Shown here in pieces: positions 1 through 7,862 of a DNA stretch of 64,000 bases (positions are counted from its first letter, which is position 1; every line of letters starts with the position of its first letter). A program made the translations under genes and the position numbers. Below the pieces are notes generated by a model. It searched no databases. It was not told the DNA's origin and saw nothing but the letters and a program-made list of their open reading frames with translations. Origin of the DNA: Parasulfuritortus cantonensis (GTDB taxonomy: Bacteria > Pseudomonadota > Gammaproteobacteria > Burkholderiales > Thiobacillaceae). The DNA is taken from NCBI RefSeq assembly GCF_004337445.1, contig NZ_SJZB01000022.1, positions 1-64,000 of the forward strand, read 5' to 3'.

Positions 1-710
1 GCCAGGAACTCCACGAACCGTTGCGCCGTGTCTCGTCCCGTCGTCGCCCCGGCCGGGGCAAGCAGTGCGTGATACACGTTGACCAACACCGGGTCGCCCT
101 GAAACAGTAACCCCAGGTTGGACAGGCTTGCCGCTTCCATCAGCCAGGTGCTCGAGTCGCACAGGAAATAGGCGCCGATATCGTTTGCCAGTCTCAGGCT
201 GGCCGCCATGAAGTCGCCGCTTTCGACGTACCAAGGCCCGGTCGGCGCGATGCCGAGGCGGCGCCAAAGCTGAAGTTCCTTCCGGTGCGTCCCCGACTGG
301 TCGGCCCGCGATACGAACGGACGCGCGTCGGCATGGATGCGCCGAAAGGCCTCGGCGGCACTGTGTGCCTCGGAGACCCGGGCCGGATCGGCCACCGGGC
401 CCACGACGTAAAACGCGTTCGAGCCGATCAAGGTCTTCCCGACCGCCCAGCCTTCGGACATCGCGGTGTCGACCTCCTCCGGCGCATGCACCAGGACCAT
501 ATCGACCGCTCTCTCGCGCAGCAGTCGTAGCGATAGCCCCGTGCCGGCCTTGATCCAGTTCATCGTGGCATCCTCATGCCGGCAAAATGGCAAGGCCAGC
601 TGTTCGAGCAGACCGAGCTCGCCGGGGCTACCCGCCGCGACCGCAAAGGCACGCGCACCCGTGCCGTAGGAAATCGGGACGGGGCCGGTCACTTGCACGT
701 CCCCCGCCAT
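1..710 (-). CDS. Tungstate/molybdate-type PBP-like protein (partial)
   Basis: The gene runs off the left edge, so its C-terminus is missing; about 236 codons are visible. The protein resembles TupA/PBP-like domains (COG2998 type) that bind oxyanions such as tungstate. An AGTG segment lies near residues 55-58, a VLVHAP segment near 72-77 and the family-typical FVSRADQSGTH segment near 132-142. The start is taken at the ATG at 710, which leaves no signal peptide; the frame stays open further upstream, so a longer secreted form is possible. It overlaps the end of the four-helix membrane protein gene by 22 bp, and a TauE-type permease and a ModE-type regulator lie upstream, which supports a Mo/W role. 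The substrate is inferred. Confidence 0.7.
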   Translation of the reverse strand, partial: MAGDVQVTGPVPISYGTGARAFAVAAGSPGELGLLEQLALPFCRHEDATMNWIKAGTGLSLRLLRERAVDMVLVHAPEEVDTAMSEGWAVGKTLIGSNAFYVVGPVADPARVSEAHSAAEAFRRIHADARPFVSRADQSGTHRKELQLWRRLGIAPTGPWYVESGDFMAASLRLANDIGAYFLCDSSTWLMEAASLSNLGLLFQGDPVLVNVYHALLAPAGATTGRDTAQRFVEFL

Positions 711-1144
711 GGCCAGGCACGAACCCGTGCCGGGGCATGCGCGATCAGGGCCGACATGGCGACGACGAGGAAGAACAGTTCCGCGCGCCAGGCGACAAGC
801 ACGAAACTGGCCGCAAGCACGAGCAACTTCAACAGAATCCCCCATCCTTTCAACTGCAGGAGCCATACCCCGGACGAGGCGATGTACAGAAGCGAAAGGG
901 CAAGGCCGGAAAACACGGCAAGTAGCCAGTACGGCCGCCAGACGGCAAGATCGGCTGCATATAGAAATCCGGCCGAACACCCGGCGACAGCCATCAGATG
1001 GACGGATCTCAGCCCGATGTTCAGCCAGCGTTCGTATGGAATCCGCCGCGGCTCCGTGGGAAACGCGACGGCGCGCCAGGATGCCAGCAAGGTAACGACC
1101 AATGGGGACCGCTTCACGGCCTTCCCCATGTCGCTTGCCGACAC
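689..1144 (-). CDS. Small four-helix membrane protein, unknown function
   Basis: This protein of about 151 residues is strongly hydrophobic after a basic N-terminal stretch, with roughly four membrane segments (near residues 45-65, 72-90, 98-115 and 120-138). I do not recognise a family. The start is a GTG at 1144; an ATG five codons downstream (1129) is an alternative. It lies between the TauE/SafE permease gene and the PBP-like gene on the same strand and overlaps the latter, so the three look like one transcript. It could be the membrane partner of the PBP-like protein, but that is inference from position only. Confidence 0.6.
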   Translation of the reverse strand: MSASDMGKAVKRSPLVVTLLASWRAVAFPTEPRRIPYERWLNIGLRSVHLMAVAGCSAGFLYAADLAVWRPYWLLAVFSGLALSLLYIASSGVWLLQLKGWGILLKLLVLAASFVLVAWRAELFFLVVAMSALIAHAPARVRAWPWRGTCK

Positions 1145-1192
1145 GGCGGCCGGCCGCCGGTAGCCGAACTCCGTCGGTGTCCCACCTGCGCA

Positions 1193-2002
1193 TCAATGGG
1201 CATGCTGGAAGGTCTTGACCGCCGAGATCAGCAGGATCGCGCCGAGCAAGCCCAGCAACAGCCGGGTCGGTACCAGGCCGAGCATCAGCCCGCCGACGGC
1301 CGCGCCGAGGATCGAACCCACCGCCATCGACACGCCCAGCGGCCGTTCGTGCTTGAGTACGGCGAAGGCGTTGGCGCGGCTGTAGCGGACGAAGCCGACG
1401 ATCATGGTGGGCAAGCTCACCATGAGCGACAGGCTGCCCGCGAGCTTGATGTCCAGACCGTAGAGCAACACGATGGTCGGAATCAGCAGTTCGCCGCCGG
1501 CAACGCCGAGCAGTGCGGCCACCATGCCGATGCCAAAGCCGGCGATCAGGCCCGCCACGATCCGTGCCGGTCCGGCCTCGAACAACGGGGCGCTGCCTTC
1601 GTGCAAGCCGGCCCAGGCATCCCAGAGGATGAGCAGCGACAGCCCGACCAGGAGCGCCATGACGATGCGGTTGAGCCATTGCGGGGACAGCTTGATGGCA
1701 TGTCCCGCCGCCCACCAGGCGCCGACCAGGCTCCCCGCGAGCAGGTTCAACACCACGTCGAGGTGATTGGCCAGGACATCGGGCGTGATGGTGGCGCCGC
1801 GGAACAGCAGCGCGGCGGCAACCACCACCAGACTCATGGCCTTGTTCAGGATGACGGCTTCGAGGGTACCGAGCCGGAATAGGCCGACCAGCACCGGCAG
1901 CCGGAATTCCGCCCCGCCGAGGCCGATCAGGCCGCCCAGGGTGCCGATCAGCGAACCGGCGACGAAACCCTGGCCATTTCGGGTATGCGCGGAGGTGGAC
2001 AT
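1193..2002 (-). CDS. TauE/SafE family anion permease
   Basis: A 269-residue inner-membrane protein of the TauE/SafE (DUF81, COG0730) family, with two internally similar halves. Each half opens with a glycine-rich segment: GTLGGLIGLGGAEF near residues 20-33, and a GMVAALLGVAGGEL segment near 155-168. About eight hydrophobic segments are visible. Members move anions such as sulfite, sulfoacetate or other oxyanions. Here it sits between a ModE-type regulator with a candidate operator and a TupA-like binding protein, so molybdate or tungstate is a plausible substrate. A G-rich ribosome binding site lies just before the ATG at 2002. Confidence 0.85.
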   Translation of the reverse strand: MSTSAHTRNGQGFVAGSLIGTLGGLIGLGGAEFRLPVLVGLFRLGTLEAVILNKAMSLVVVAAALLFRGATITPDVLANHLDVVLNLLAGSLVGAWWAAGHAIKLSPQWLNRIVMALLVGLSLLILWDAWAGLHEGSAPLFEAGPARIVAGLIAGFGIGMVAALLGVAGGELLIPTIVLLYGLDIKLAGSLSLMVSLPTMIVGFVRYSRANAFAVLKHERPLGVSMAVGSILGAAVGGLMLGLVPTRLLLGLLGAILLISAVKTFQHAH

Positions 2003-2010
2003 AGCACCCC

Positions 2011-2082
2011 CTACTGGCCGGCGTACGCGATCACCGCAGGCCCCGGCAGGGGAAGAAGCATGCGTCGCAACCCGTATCTCAT
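2011..2082 (-). CDS. Possible 23-residue peptide ahead of the permease
   Basis: A short reading frame starts with ATG at 2082, preceded by an AGAAAGGAAA-type ribosome binding site, and ends with TAG eight bases before the permease ATG. The peptide begins MRYGLRRMLLPLPG and has a short hydrophobic stretch. It could be a small membrane subunit or a leader peptide coupled to the permease. Evidence is limited to the good ribosome binding site and its tight position; chance is quite possible. Confidence 0.3.
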   Translation of the reverse strand: MRYGLRRMLLPLPGPAVIAYAGQ

Positions 2083-2152
2083 CGATCGTTTCCTTTCTTA
2101 CATGACGACGGCGCAGATTCCCTCACACCGGCCCACCCGCTGGATTCACCGC

Positions 2153-2180
2153 ACCGTTAGGTTATAAATGACATAACGGT
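2153..2180. promoter_or_regulatory. Candidate ModE-type operator
   Basis: A perfect 7-bp inverted repeat, ACCGTTA and TAACGGT, flanks a 14-bp AT-rich spacer. The CGTTA...TAACG half sites match the general form of the ModE operator known from the E. coli modA promoter, though the spacing here is about 2 bp shorter. It lies in the gap between the modE-like gene and the permease gene, upstream of the permease operon. The assignment rests on half-site similarity and on the regulator next door. Confidence 0.5.
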
Positions 2181-2218
2181 AGGCATTAAGCAACACCCAT
2201 ACCAGGCCTTGATCCGGA

Positions 2219-2590
2219 TCAAGCGGGCCAGCCGGCCAAGGCGCTGAGCGCCGCCAACTCTTTGCCGGCGCTGGCATTTAGACTGACTTCCAGGGCGTCG
2301 TAGCACTCGATGAGCGTCTGGCCCAGCGCTGTCAGGGATGTGCCGCCGCCCCCTTTTCCCCCTGTCGCAGTCGCGACAACGGGACGGCCGAAACCTTGGT
2401 TGAGGGTGTCGATAAGCAGCCAGGCGCGCTTGTAGGGCATGCCCAGTGCACGCGCGGCCGCGGCGATGGACTGCGTTTCACCGATCCGGCGCAGCAAGTC
2501 GATCTTGCCGGGGCCGATCGATATGGCGTCGCCGATATAGATTCGGGGCCGAACCAGGACGACCGGCGATATGTCATTTGAAATTGCCAT
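2219..2590 (-). CDS. modE: ModE-type molybdate-responsive regulator, DNA-binding domain only
   Basis: A 123-residue protein matching the LysR-like winged-helix N-terminal domain of ModE. It has the helix-turn-helix stretch GKIDLLRRIGETQSIAAAAR near residues 28-47, an ALGMPYKRAW segment, and the family-typical glycine-rich loop before TSLTALGQ near 77-91. The C-terminal molybdate-binding (MOP/TOBE) domains of full ModE are absent, so it is the short form; how it senses the metal cannot be seen. It is transcribed toward the permease operon, with a candidate operator in between. No strong ribosome binding site is visible. Confidence 0.85.
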   Translation of the reverse strand: MAISNDISPVVLVRPRIYIGDAISIGPGKIDLLRRIGETQSIAAAARALGMPYKRAWLLIDTLNQGFGRPVVATATGGKGGGGTSLTALGQTLIECYDALEVSLNASAGKELAALSALAGWPA

Positions 2591-2910
2591 GAGCGGAGGC
2601 TATCGGAAAATTTTCGATGGCCCAAGCCCAGAAGCTTTCGGTGTGCGATTTGCGACTTCTACGGCACCCGCCGAGCCGGGACGACGTTTGCCGCCCGTCA
2701 ACGGCGAACCGGAAGAATGGTCGGCCTTGGCCCGGAAGGCGGCGCGGTTTCGACGGCAGCGCGCAGCCCGACGGATATTCGGCAGTATCGGGTTGCAACA
2801 CGGCTTAAGATTCTGAACGACCGTCCGGCTTCGTTTAGATCGTCTATCGTTCGCCCGACAAGATTGGATGCGGCGCATCCGAATCGCCCCATCTCCGGAG
2901 GAACCCGACT
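2591..2910. other. Intergenic region, no convincing gene
   Basis: This 320-bp stretch separates the divergent modE-like gene and the methyltransferase-like gene. Reading frames here have composition unlike neighbouring genes and no ribosome binding sites. It must hold the promoters of both flanking genes, but none stands out. A GGAGGA ribosome binding site for the downstream TTG start lies near 2897-2903. Confidence 0.6.
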
Positions 2911-3465
2911 TTGACCAACCGCAAACCGAAATTCACTCTCTCCGTCGTCATTCGCATAGTCGTCTGGGTCCTCATGCTGGTGGGTGGGGCTGCCGCCGGC
3001 ATCTGGCCGGACCTGGCATTCTTTCCGCACCTGTTCGCCAATCCGTGGTGGCACCTGGGCAGCCTGGTGTCCGGGGTGTTGCTGCTGCGTCTGGTCTTCC
3101 GCATGAGCCGCGTCACCGGGCGCACCCTGGCCCGCCATGGGCGGGAGGGGGACCTGCCGCGCATGGAGACGAATCGCCTGGTGACGAGCGGCCCCTACGG
3201 CTGCATGCGCCACCCCATGCACCTTGGGCTGCTGTTCTTTCCCTGGGCGGTGGCCCTGCTCGTCGGATCACCCAGCTTCGTGCTCTTTGTCGCCCCGCTG
3301 GAGATGGTCGTGATGGTGATCCTGGTGCTGACCCTGGAGGAGTGGGAGGTCGCGCGCAAATTCGGCGAGGATTACCAGACCTATCGCCGACGGGTACCGC
3401 CGTTCAACCTGCGTCCGGATTGCCTGCGCCGCCTGCTCGGCCTGGACGCCGCGGAAGGCCGCTGA
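2911..3465 (+). CDS. Isoprenylcysteine methyltransferase-like membrane protein
   Basis: A 184-residue membrane protein of the ICMT/phospholipid methyltransferase-like superfamily. Two or three hydrophobic segments are followed by the family hallmark RLVTSGPYGCMRHPMHLG near residues 88-105, which binds S-adenosylmethionine. Near the end comes an EEWEVARKFGEDYQTYRRRVP segment, split across residues 146-166, of the kind that closes the active site in this family. The acceptor substrate is unknown. Translation starts at TTG (2911), supported by a GGAGGA site about 8 bp upstream. Confidence 0.8.
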   Translation: MTNRKPKFTLSVVIRIVVWVLMLVGGAAAGIWPDLAFFPHLFANPWWHLGSLVSGVLLLRLVFRMSRVTGRTLARHGREGDLPRMETNRLVTSGPYGCMRHPMHLGLLFFPWAVALLVGSPSFVLFVAPLEMVVMVILVLTLEEWEVARKFGEDYQTYRRRVPPFNLRPDCLRRLLGLDAAEGR

Positions 3466-3504
3466 ACCCGGCACCCCATTGCCGGCGCGGCCGGCCGCCT
3501 GGCC

Positions 3505-4602
3505 TCACCCCTCCGCCCAGATCCTCGGCCAGTCGAGCTTGACCCCGGCCAGGGGCAGGCTCGTGTGTTCCCGGATGCCGCAGCCGAAGTGGCTGGTCTT
3601 GCGGGCGTGCGGCTGCTGCATCGGATGGCCGGACGGCCACATCAGGCTGACGACGTATTTGGGCGTCTCGGCCGACTTGAACCAGCGCGTGATGACCGCC
3701 GTCTCCCGGTTGGCCAGCTTGACCAGGGTTCCCGGCGGGTATTTGCCGAGCAGGCGGCGCAGGATGAGCATGACGGCGTCGTCCAGGTGGCCGCGTTCAC
3801 GTTCGAATGCCACGCGTACCGCGTGGCCCGGGACATACGGTAGGCGGGTGGGCCGCTGGCTCAGCATGGCCGCGAAGACATCGACCGCCCTCAGGATGCG
3901 CGCTTCGAGCCCCAGCGCCTCGGCGCCGACCTGGTATGGGTAGCCACTCTGGTCGAGGTTCTCGTGGTGCTGAAGCACGGCCCGCAGCCAGTCGACGTCG
4001 GTCACCCCGGCCTTGGCCAGCAGTTCCGTCGCGCGCCGCGGGTGGTGCGCCAGGACGGTCTTCTCCGCGCCGGTCAGCGGCCGGGATACCTCAGCAAGGT
4101 TGTCCTGCAGGGAGAACGAGGCCACGTTCATGGTCAGCGCCGCCCGAATCAGCGTCCTCCTGGCCTGGCGGCCCACGCCCATCTGCTCGGCGACCCGGTA
4201 GCTCAGTGCCGCGACGAACAAGGCATGGCGCCTGGAGTAGGACCCGACGTCGAGATGCAGCAGCATGCCGGTACACATGTCCGGGTGCGCGGCCATGAGG
4301 TCAAGCAGTTCGTCCGAGATGGCGACGTACTCGCGGGGATTCAGCCGCTTGCCCGGCGCCGAGACGTGGACGAACCGCTTTGCCAGGTCGCCGAGCAGCA
4401 GGGAAGGTGGCCGCTCGCGTTCCTCGGGCCCGGCGTCGTAGCAGTAGAGCCGCATTTCCAGCAGTCTCGCCAGGCGCGTCTGGTCCGCCAGTCGGCCGCC
4501 CTGGGCGAGCACCAGCACGCCGCTCTCGTTGAATAGGTCGAACGGGAGCGCCATCTCGAAGTCGAGATATCTGCAGTCGACCGGGATCAGTTTTCTTGCC
4601 AC
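3505..4602 (-). CDS. Degenerate HD-GYP domain protein
   Basis: A 365-residue soluble protein with a C-terminal region that aligns to HD-GYP c-di-GMP phosphodiesterases. The GYP end of the motif survives (HHENLDQSGYP near residues 213-223). The metal-binding HD pair does not: the region that should read as HDiGK is replaced by an AALTMNVASFSLQD segment, and RRHALFVAAL stands where the first conserved histidine helix lies. It is therefore probably not a phosphodiesterase and may act as a c-di-GMP or protein-binding module. No signal peptide or membrane segment is seen. It is divergent from ppc. Confidence 0.75.
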   Translation of the reverse strand: MARKLIPVDCRYLDFEMALPFDLFNESGVLVLAQGGRLADQTRLARLLEMRLYCYDAGPEERERPPSLLLGDLAKRFVHVSAPGKRLNPREYVAISDELLDLMAAHPDMCTGMLLHLDVGSYSRRHALFVAALSYRVAEQMGVGRQARRTLIRAALTMNVASFSLQDNLAEVSRPLTGAEKTVLAHHPRRATELLAKAGVTDVDWLRAVLQHHENLDQSGYPYQVGAEALGLEARILRAVDVFAAMLSQRPTRLPYVPGHAVRVAFERERGHLDDAVMLILRRLLGKYPPGTLVKLANRETAVITRWFKSAETPKYVVSLMWPSGHPMQQPHARKTSHFGCGIREHTSLPLAGVKLDWPRIWAEG

Positions 4603-4628
4603 GGGTGCACACCTGTCCGTTCACCGCA

Positions 4629-4650
4629 TGCCGCGGGTCGACCCGCGGCA
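4629..4650. repeat. 22-bp perfect palindrome
   Basis: The sequence TGCCGCGGGTC followed directly by its reverse complement forms a loopless dyad. It could be an operator for a dimeric regulator or a cruciform-prone site. It is 27 bp from the start codon of the HD-GYP-like gene, on its upstream side. Confidence 0.6.
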
Positions 4651-4680
4651 CACCCCAAATCCGGAAAAATTGGCCGCCGA

Positions 4681-4719
4681 GGCTGGGGCGGACGGAAAAT
4701 TTTTCCGTCCGCCCCAGCC
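4681..4719. repeat. 39-bp palindrome with 19-bp perfect arms
   Basis: The left arm GGCTGGGGCGGACGGAAAA is followed by one T and then its exact reverse complement. In RNA it would fold into a very stable hairpin. It sits between two divergent genes, so it cannot be an ordinary terminator for either. The A/T-rich centre and GC-rich flanks resemble the layout of a bidirectional terminator or of a mobile repeat-type palindrome. No second copy was noticed in this window. Confidence 0.75.
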
Positions 4720-4976
4720 AGGACACCGTTGCGAGCCGCACCGGCTCGTGGTTACAGCCTGTATGAGGCAATCGACATGCCAGATGGCCGCAGCCGCTAC
4801 GAAGTGGCCTGACCGGCGTCACGGACAAGCCGTGGCGGCAAGTCAGCGGTCGTCTCCGCACGCCCCGCGCATGCACCGCCCGGTCGCCGGCAACATTCCG
4901 GGGGGTGGCCGACCACGTCACGCTACAATCGAACCGTTCAAGCCGCATGGCCAGCTTGGCCGCGAGAGGAAAATCC

Positions 4977-7760
4977 ATGGTTACCGAAGACAAGGATCGA
5001 CGGGCGCGGGAGCGGCTACTCAGCCTGCTCCTGTCGCGCGTGTTGAAGAGCGAACTGCCGCGCCCCGTCTATACCGCCATCGGCACCCTGAACAAGGGTT
5101 TCACCGCCCTGCGCGAGCGGCCGAACCGCAAGCGCCACGCCGAACTCGACGCCCTGATCGGCAGCCTTTCGCCGGACGCGCTGTCGAGCATCATCCGCGC
5201 CTACAACCTCTATTTCAGCCTGCTCAACATCGCCGAGGAGACCGCCCTGCTGCGCCGGCGCCGGCTGCTCGTGAAGCAGGAAGGCCACATGTGGAAGGGC
5301 TCGTTCCACGACACCCTGATCGAACTGAAGGAACAGGGCATCCGGGCCGACGAACTGCAGACCCTGCTCGGCCGCCTGTGCTATCTGCCCGTGCTCACCG
5401 CGCACCCGTCCGAGGCGCGCCGGCGTACCGTCAAGGGCGCCTTGCGCAATATCTTCCTGTCCATGGAGGCGATGGACGACCCGCGCACCCGCGGCATGTA
5501 CCGGGACGAGGTGCAGGAGAAGCTCTCGCGCCAGATCCGCGCCCTGTGGAAGACCGACGAGGTACGCGCGTTCAAGCTCGACGTGCGCGACGAGATCGAT
5601 TCCGGCTTGTCCTATTTCCCGCAGTCGCTGTTCCGGGCGGCCACCCTCGTCTACCGGAACTTCAGCAAATCGGTGCGCGACGTCTACGGCCCCGAGACGG
5701 CCGCCGTGCTGGCCGTGCCGGCCTTCCTGCGCTTCGGCTCCTGGATCGGCGGCGACCGCGACGGCCATCCGGGCGTCACCGCCGAGGTCACCGCCCTGGC
5801 CTGGCGCATGCAGGCCCTGGCCGCCTGCGAGGAGTACCTGCGCCGGCTGGACGTGCTGTTCGCCGAGCTGAGCCTGTCCGACCGCCTGTGCCAACCGTCG
5901 GCCGCCTTCCTGGCCGGCCTTGAGGAGGACGTGCAACTGGCCGACAGCCTGTTCGGCGGCCAGCCCAACCCGCACCCCCAGGAACCCTACCGGCGCAAGA
6001 TCGAGATCATGCAGTACCGCATGCGGCGCAACCGGGAGCTGATCCGGCGCGCCATCGCCGGCAGCGTGAGCAGCCTGGACGAACCCGGCTACGCCACCGC
6101 CGACGCCTTCAAGCGCGACCTTTACGTGATCCGCGACTCGCTCGACAGCCATGGCGACGGCGCCCTGGCCCAGGGCGAGCTGCAGGACCTGATCATGCTG
6201 GTCGAGACCTTCGGCTTCCACCTCATGCAGCTGGACGTGCGCCAGGAGTCGACCCGGCACAGCGAGACGGTGGCCGAGATCCTCGGCCAGGCGCTCGGCA
6301 CCGACTACGCGGCCCTGGACGAGGACGCCCGCATCGAGCTGCTGGCCGACGCCATCGCCAACCCGGCGGCACTGAATTACGACGCCGGCGCCCTGAGCGA
6401 AAGCGCGCAGGAAACGCTGCGGGTGTTCCGGCTCATCGCCCACATGCGCCAGGAGATCGGGCCCGAATGTTTCGGCCGCTACGTCATCTCGATGACACAT
6501 ACCGCGTCGCACGTCATGGAGGTGATGATGCTGGCGGCCCAGGCCGGCCTGGCCGGGCGCCTGGCCGGCGGCTGGTACTGCCACATCGGCATCTCGCCCC
6601 TGTTCGAGACCATCGACGACCTCAAGCACGCCGAGGCGGTGCTGGATCGGCTCTACAGCCAACCGACCTACCGCAGCCTGCTCCTGGCCTACGGCGAGGG
6701 CCAGGAGGTGATGCTCGGCTACTCCGACTCCTGCAAGGACGGCGGCATCCTGGCGTCGTCCTGGAACCTGTACGAGGCCCAGAAGCGCATCATGGCCCTG
6801 TCCGACCGGCACGGCGTGCCCTGCCGGCTGTTCCATGGCCGCGGCGGCACCCTGGGCCGGGGCGGCGGCCCCACCCACGAGGCCATCCTGGCCCAGCCGC
6901 CCGGCACCGTGCGCGGCGAGTTGAAGCTGACCGAGCAGGGCGAGGTGTTGTTCTACAAGTACAACAACATGGAGACGGCGGTATACGAGTTGACCCTGGG
7001 CATCACGGGCACGCTCAAGGCCAGTTGCAACCTGGTCCGGCCGGCCAGTGCCGAACGCAAGGACTACCTGGCCATCATGGACGACATGGCGGCCGAGGGC
7101 GAAGCCGTCTACCGGGACCTGACCTGCGCCACGCCCGGCTTCCTGGACTATTTCTACGAGGTCACGCCGATCCAGGAAATCGGCCTGCTCAACATCGGCT
7201 CACGGCCCTCGCACCGGAAGAAGGGCGATCGTTCGCTGGCGTCCGTGCGGGCGATCGGCTGGGTATTCGCCTGGGGCCAGTCGCGCCACGCCCTGCCGAC
7301 CTGGTACGGCGTCGGCGGCGCCATCGAGCGCTGGCGCAAGAACGATCCCGCACGCCTGGCCAAGCTGCAGACCATGTATCGGGAATGGCCGTTCTTCCGC
7401 ACCCTGCTCTCGAACGCCCAGATGGCCCTGTACAAGGCGGACATGGGGATCGCCCGGGAATATGCCGGGCTGTGCCTGGACAAGGCGGCCGGCGAGCGCA
7501 TCTTCGACAAGATCCGGATGCGCCATGAACGGGCCGTGATGCAGATACTCAACGTCGCCGACATCCAGTCGCTGCTCGAAGAGAGCCCGGACCTGGCCGT
7601 CTCGCTGGCCCACCGCAACCCCTATCTCGACCCCCTGAACCACATCCAGGTGATCATGCTGCACAAGCTGCGCGAGCACGAGGGGCCCGACAACCCGTGG
7701 CTGGAGCCGCTGCTGCGCTCCATCAACGCCATCGCGGCCGGGATGCGGAATACCGGCTGA
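4977..7760 (+). CDS. ppc: Phosphoenolpyruvate carboxylase
   Basis: Converts phosphoenolpyruvate and bicarbonate to oxaloacetate, the anaplerotic step feeding the TCA cycle, in the cytoplasm. The 927-residue protein has all hallmark motifs: LTAHPSEARRR with the catalytic His near residue 143, GGDRDGHP near 258, the SDSCKDGG segment near 582, FHGRGGTLGRGGGP near 618, IGSRPSHRK, and the C-terminal NTG tail. Length fits bacterial PEPC (about 880-940). The ATG at 4977 is chosen because GAGAGGA lies 6 bp upstream; an in-frame upstream ATG at 4905 lacks this support. A bidirectional terminator follows. Confidence 0.97.
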   Translation: MVTEDKDRRARERLLSLLLSRVLKSELPRPVYTAIGTLNKGFTALRERPNRKRHAELDALIGSLSPDALSSIIRAYNLYFSLLNIAEETALLRRRRLLVKQEGHMWKGSFHDTLIELKEQGIRADELQTLLGRLCYLPVLTAHPSEARRRTVKGALRNIFLSMEAMDDPRTRGMYRDEVQEKLSRQIRALWKTDEVRAFKLDVRDEIDSGLSYFPQSLFRAATLVYRNFSKSVRDVYGPETAAVLAVPAFLRFGSWIGGDRDGHPGVTAEVTALAWRMQALAACEEYLRRLDVLFAELSLSDRLCQPSAAFLAGLEEDVQLADSLFGGQPNPHPQEPYRRKIEIMQYRMRRNRELIRRAIAGSVSSLDEPGYATADAFKRDLYVIRDSLDSHGDGALAQGELQDLIMLVETFGFHLMQLDVRQESTRHSETVAEILGQALGTDYAALDEDARIELLADAIANPAALNYDAGALSESAQETLRVFRLIAHMRQEIGPECFGRYVISMTHTASHVMEVMMLAAQAGLAGRLAGGWYCHIGISPLFETIDDLKHAEAVLDRLYSQPTYRSLLLAYGEGQEVMLGYSDSCKDGGILASSWNLYEAQKRIMALSDRHGVPCRLFHGRGGTLGRGGGPTHEAILAQPPGTVRGELKLTEQGEVLFYKYNNMETAVYELTLGITGTLKASCNLVRPASAERKDYLAIMDDMAAEGEAVYRDLTCATPGFLDYFYEVTPIQEIGLLNIGSRPSHRKKGDRSLASVRAIGWVFAWGQSRHALPTWYGVGGAIERWRKNDPARLAKLQTMYREWPFFRTLLSNAQMALYKADMGIAREYAGLCLDKAAGERIFDKIRMRHERAVMQILNVADIQSLLEESPDLAVSLAHRNPYLDPLNHIQVIMLHKLREHEGPDNPWLEPLLRSINAIAAGMRNTG

Positions 7761-7780
7761 CCGGCCAACACGGGAAAGGA

Positions 7781-7812
7781 AAAAGCCCCGTCTTGCCGGA
7801 CGGGGCTTTTTC
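7781..7812. terminator. Bidirectional rho-independent terminator
   Basis: AAAAGCCCCGTC and GACGGGGCTTTT form a 12-bp stem around the loop TTGCCG, with A and T tracts on both sides. It lies between the convergent ppc and rhodanese genes and can serve both. Confidence 0.9.
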
Positions 7813-7862
7813 GCCATTTTCCATCACGCCGGGCTCGCCGCCCGGCTCCAGGCGCTGCGGCG

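Larger units (their letters stand above)
4603..4976. other. Divergent promoter region with two perfect palindromes
   Basis: This 374-bp gap separates the HD-GYP-like gene (leftward) from ppc (rightward). It holds two perfect palindromes, listed separately, and a smaller CGAGCCG/CGGCTCG hairpin at 4732-4747. A TACAAT box at 4924-4929 is a reasonable -10 element for ppc, about 48 bp before its ATG. No gene was recognised. Confidence 0.55.

Noticed and set aside
285-1163. Several plus-strand reading frames at the left edge
   Set aside because: They lie opposite the PBP-like and four-helix genes, have Arg/Pro-rich compositions and no family resemblance; the minus-strand proteins are clearly the coding ones.
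4905-4976. Longer ppc start at 4905
   Set aside because: No ribosome binding site precedes it, the extra residues are not family-like and they overlap the likely -10 box; ATG 4977 has a good site.
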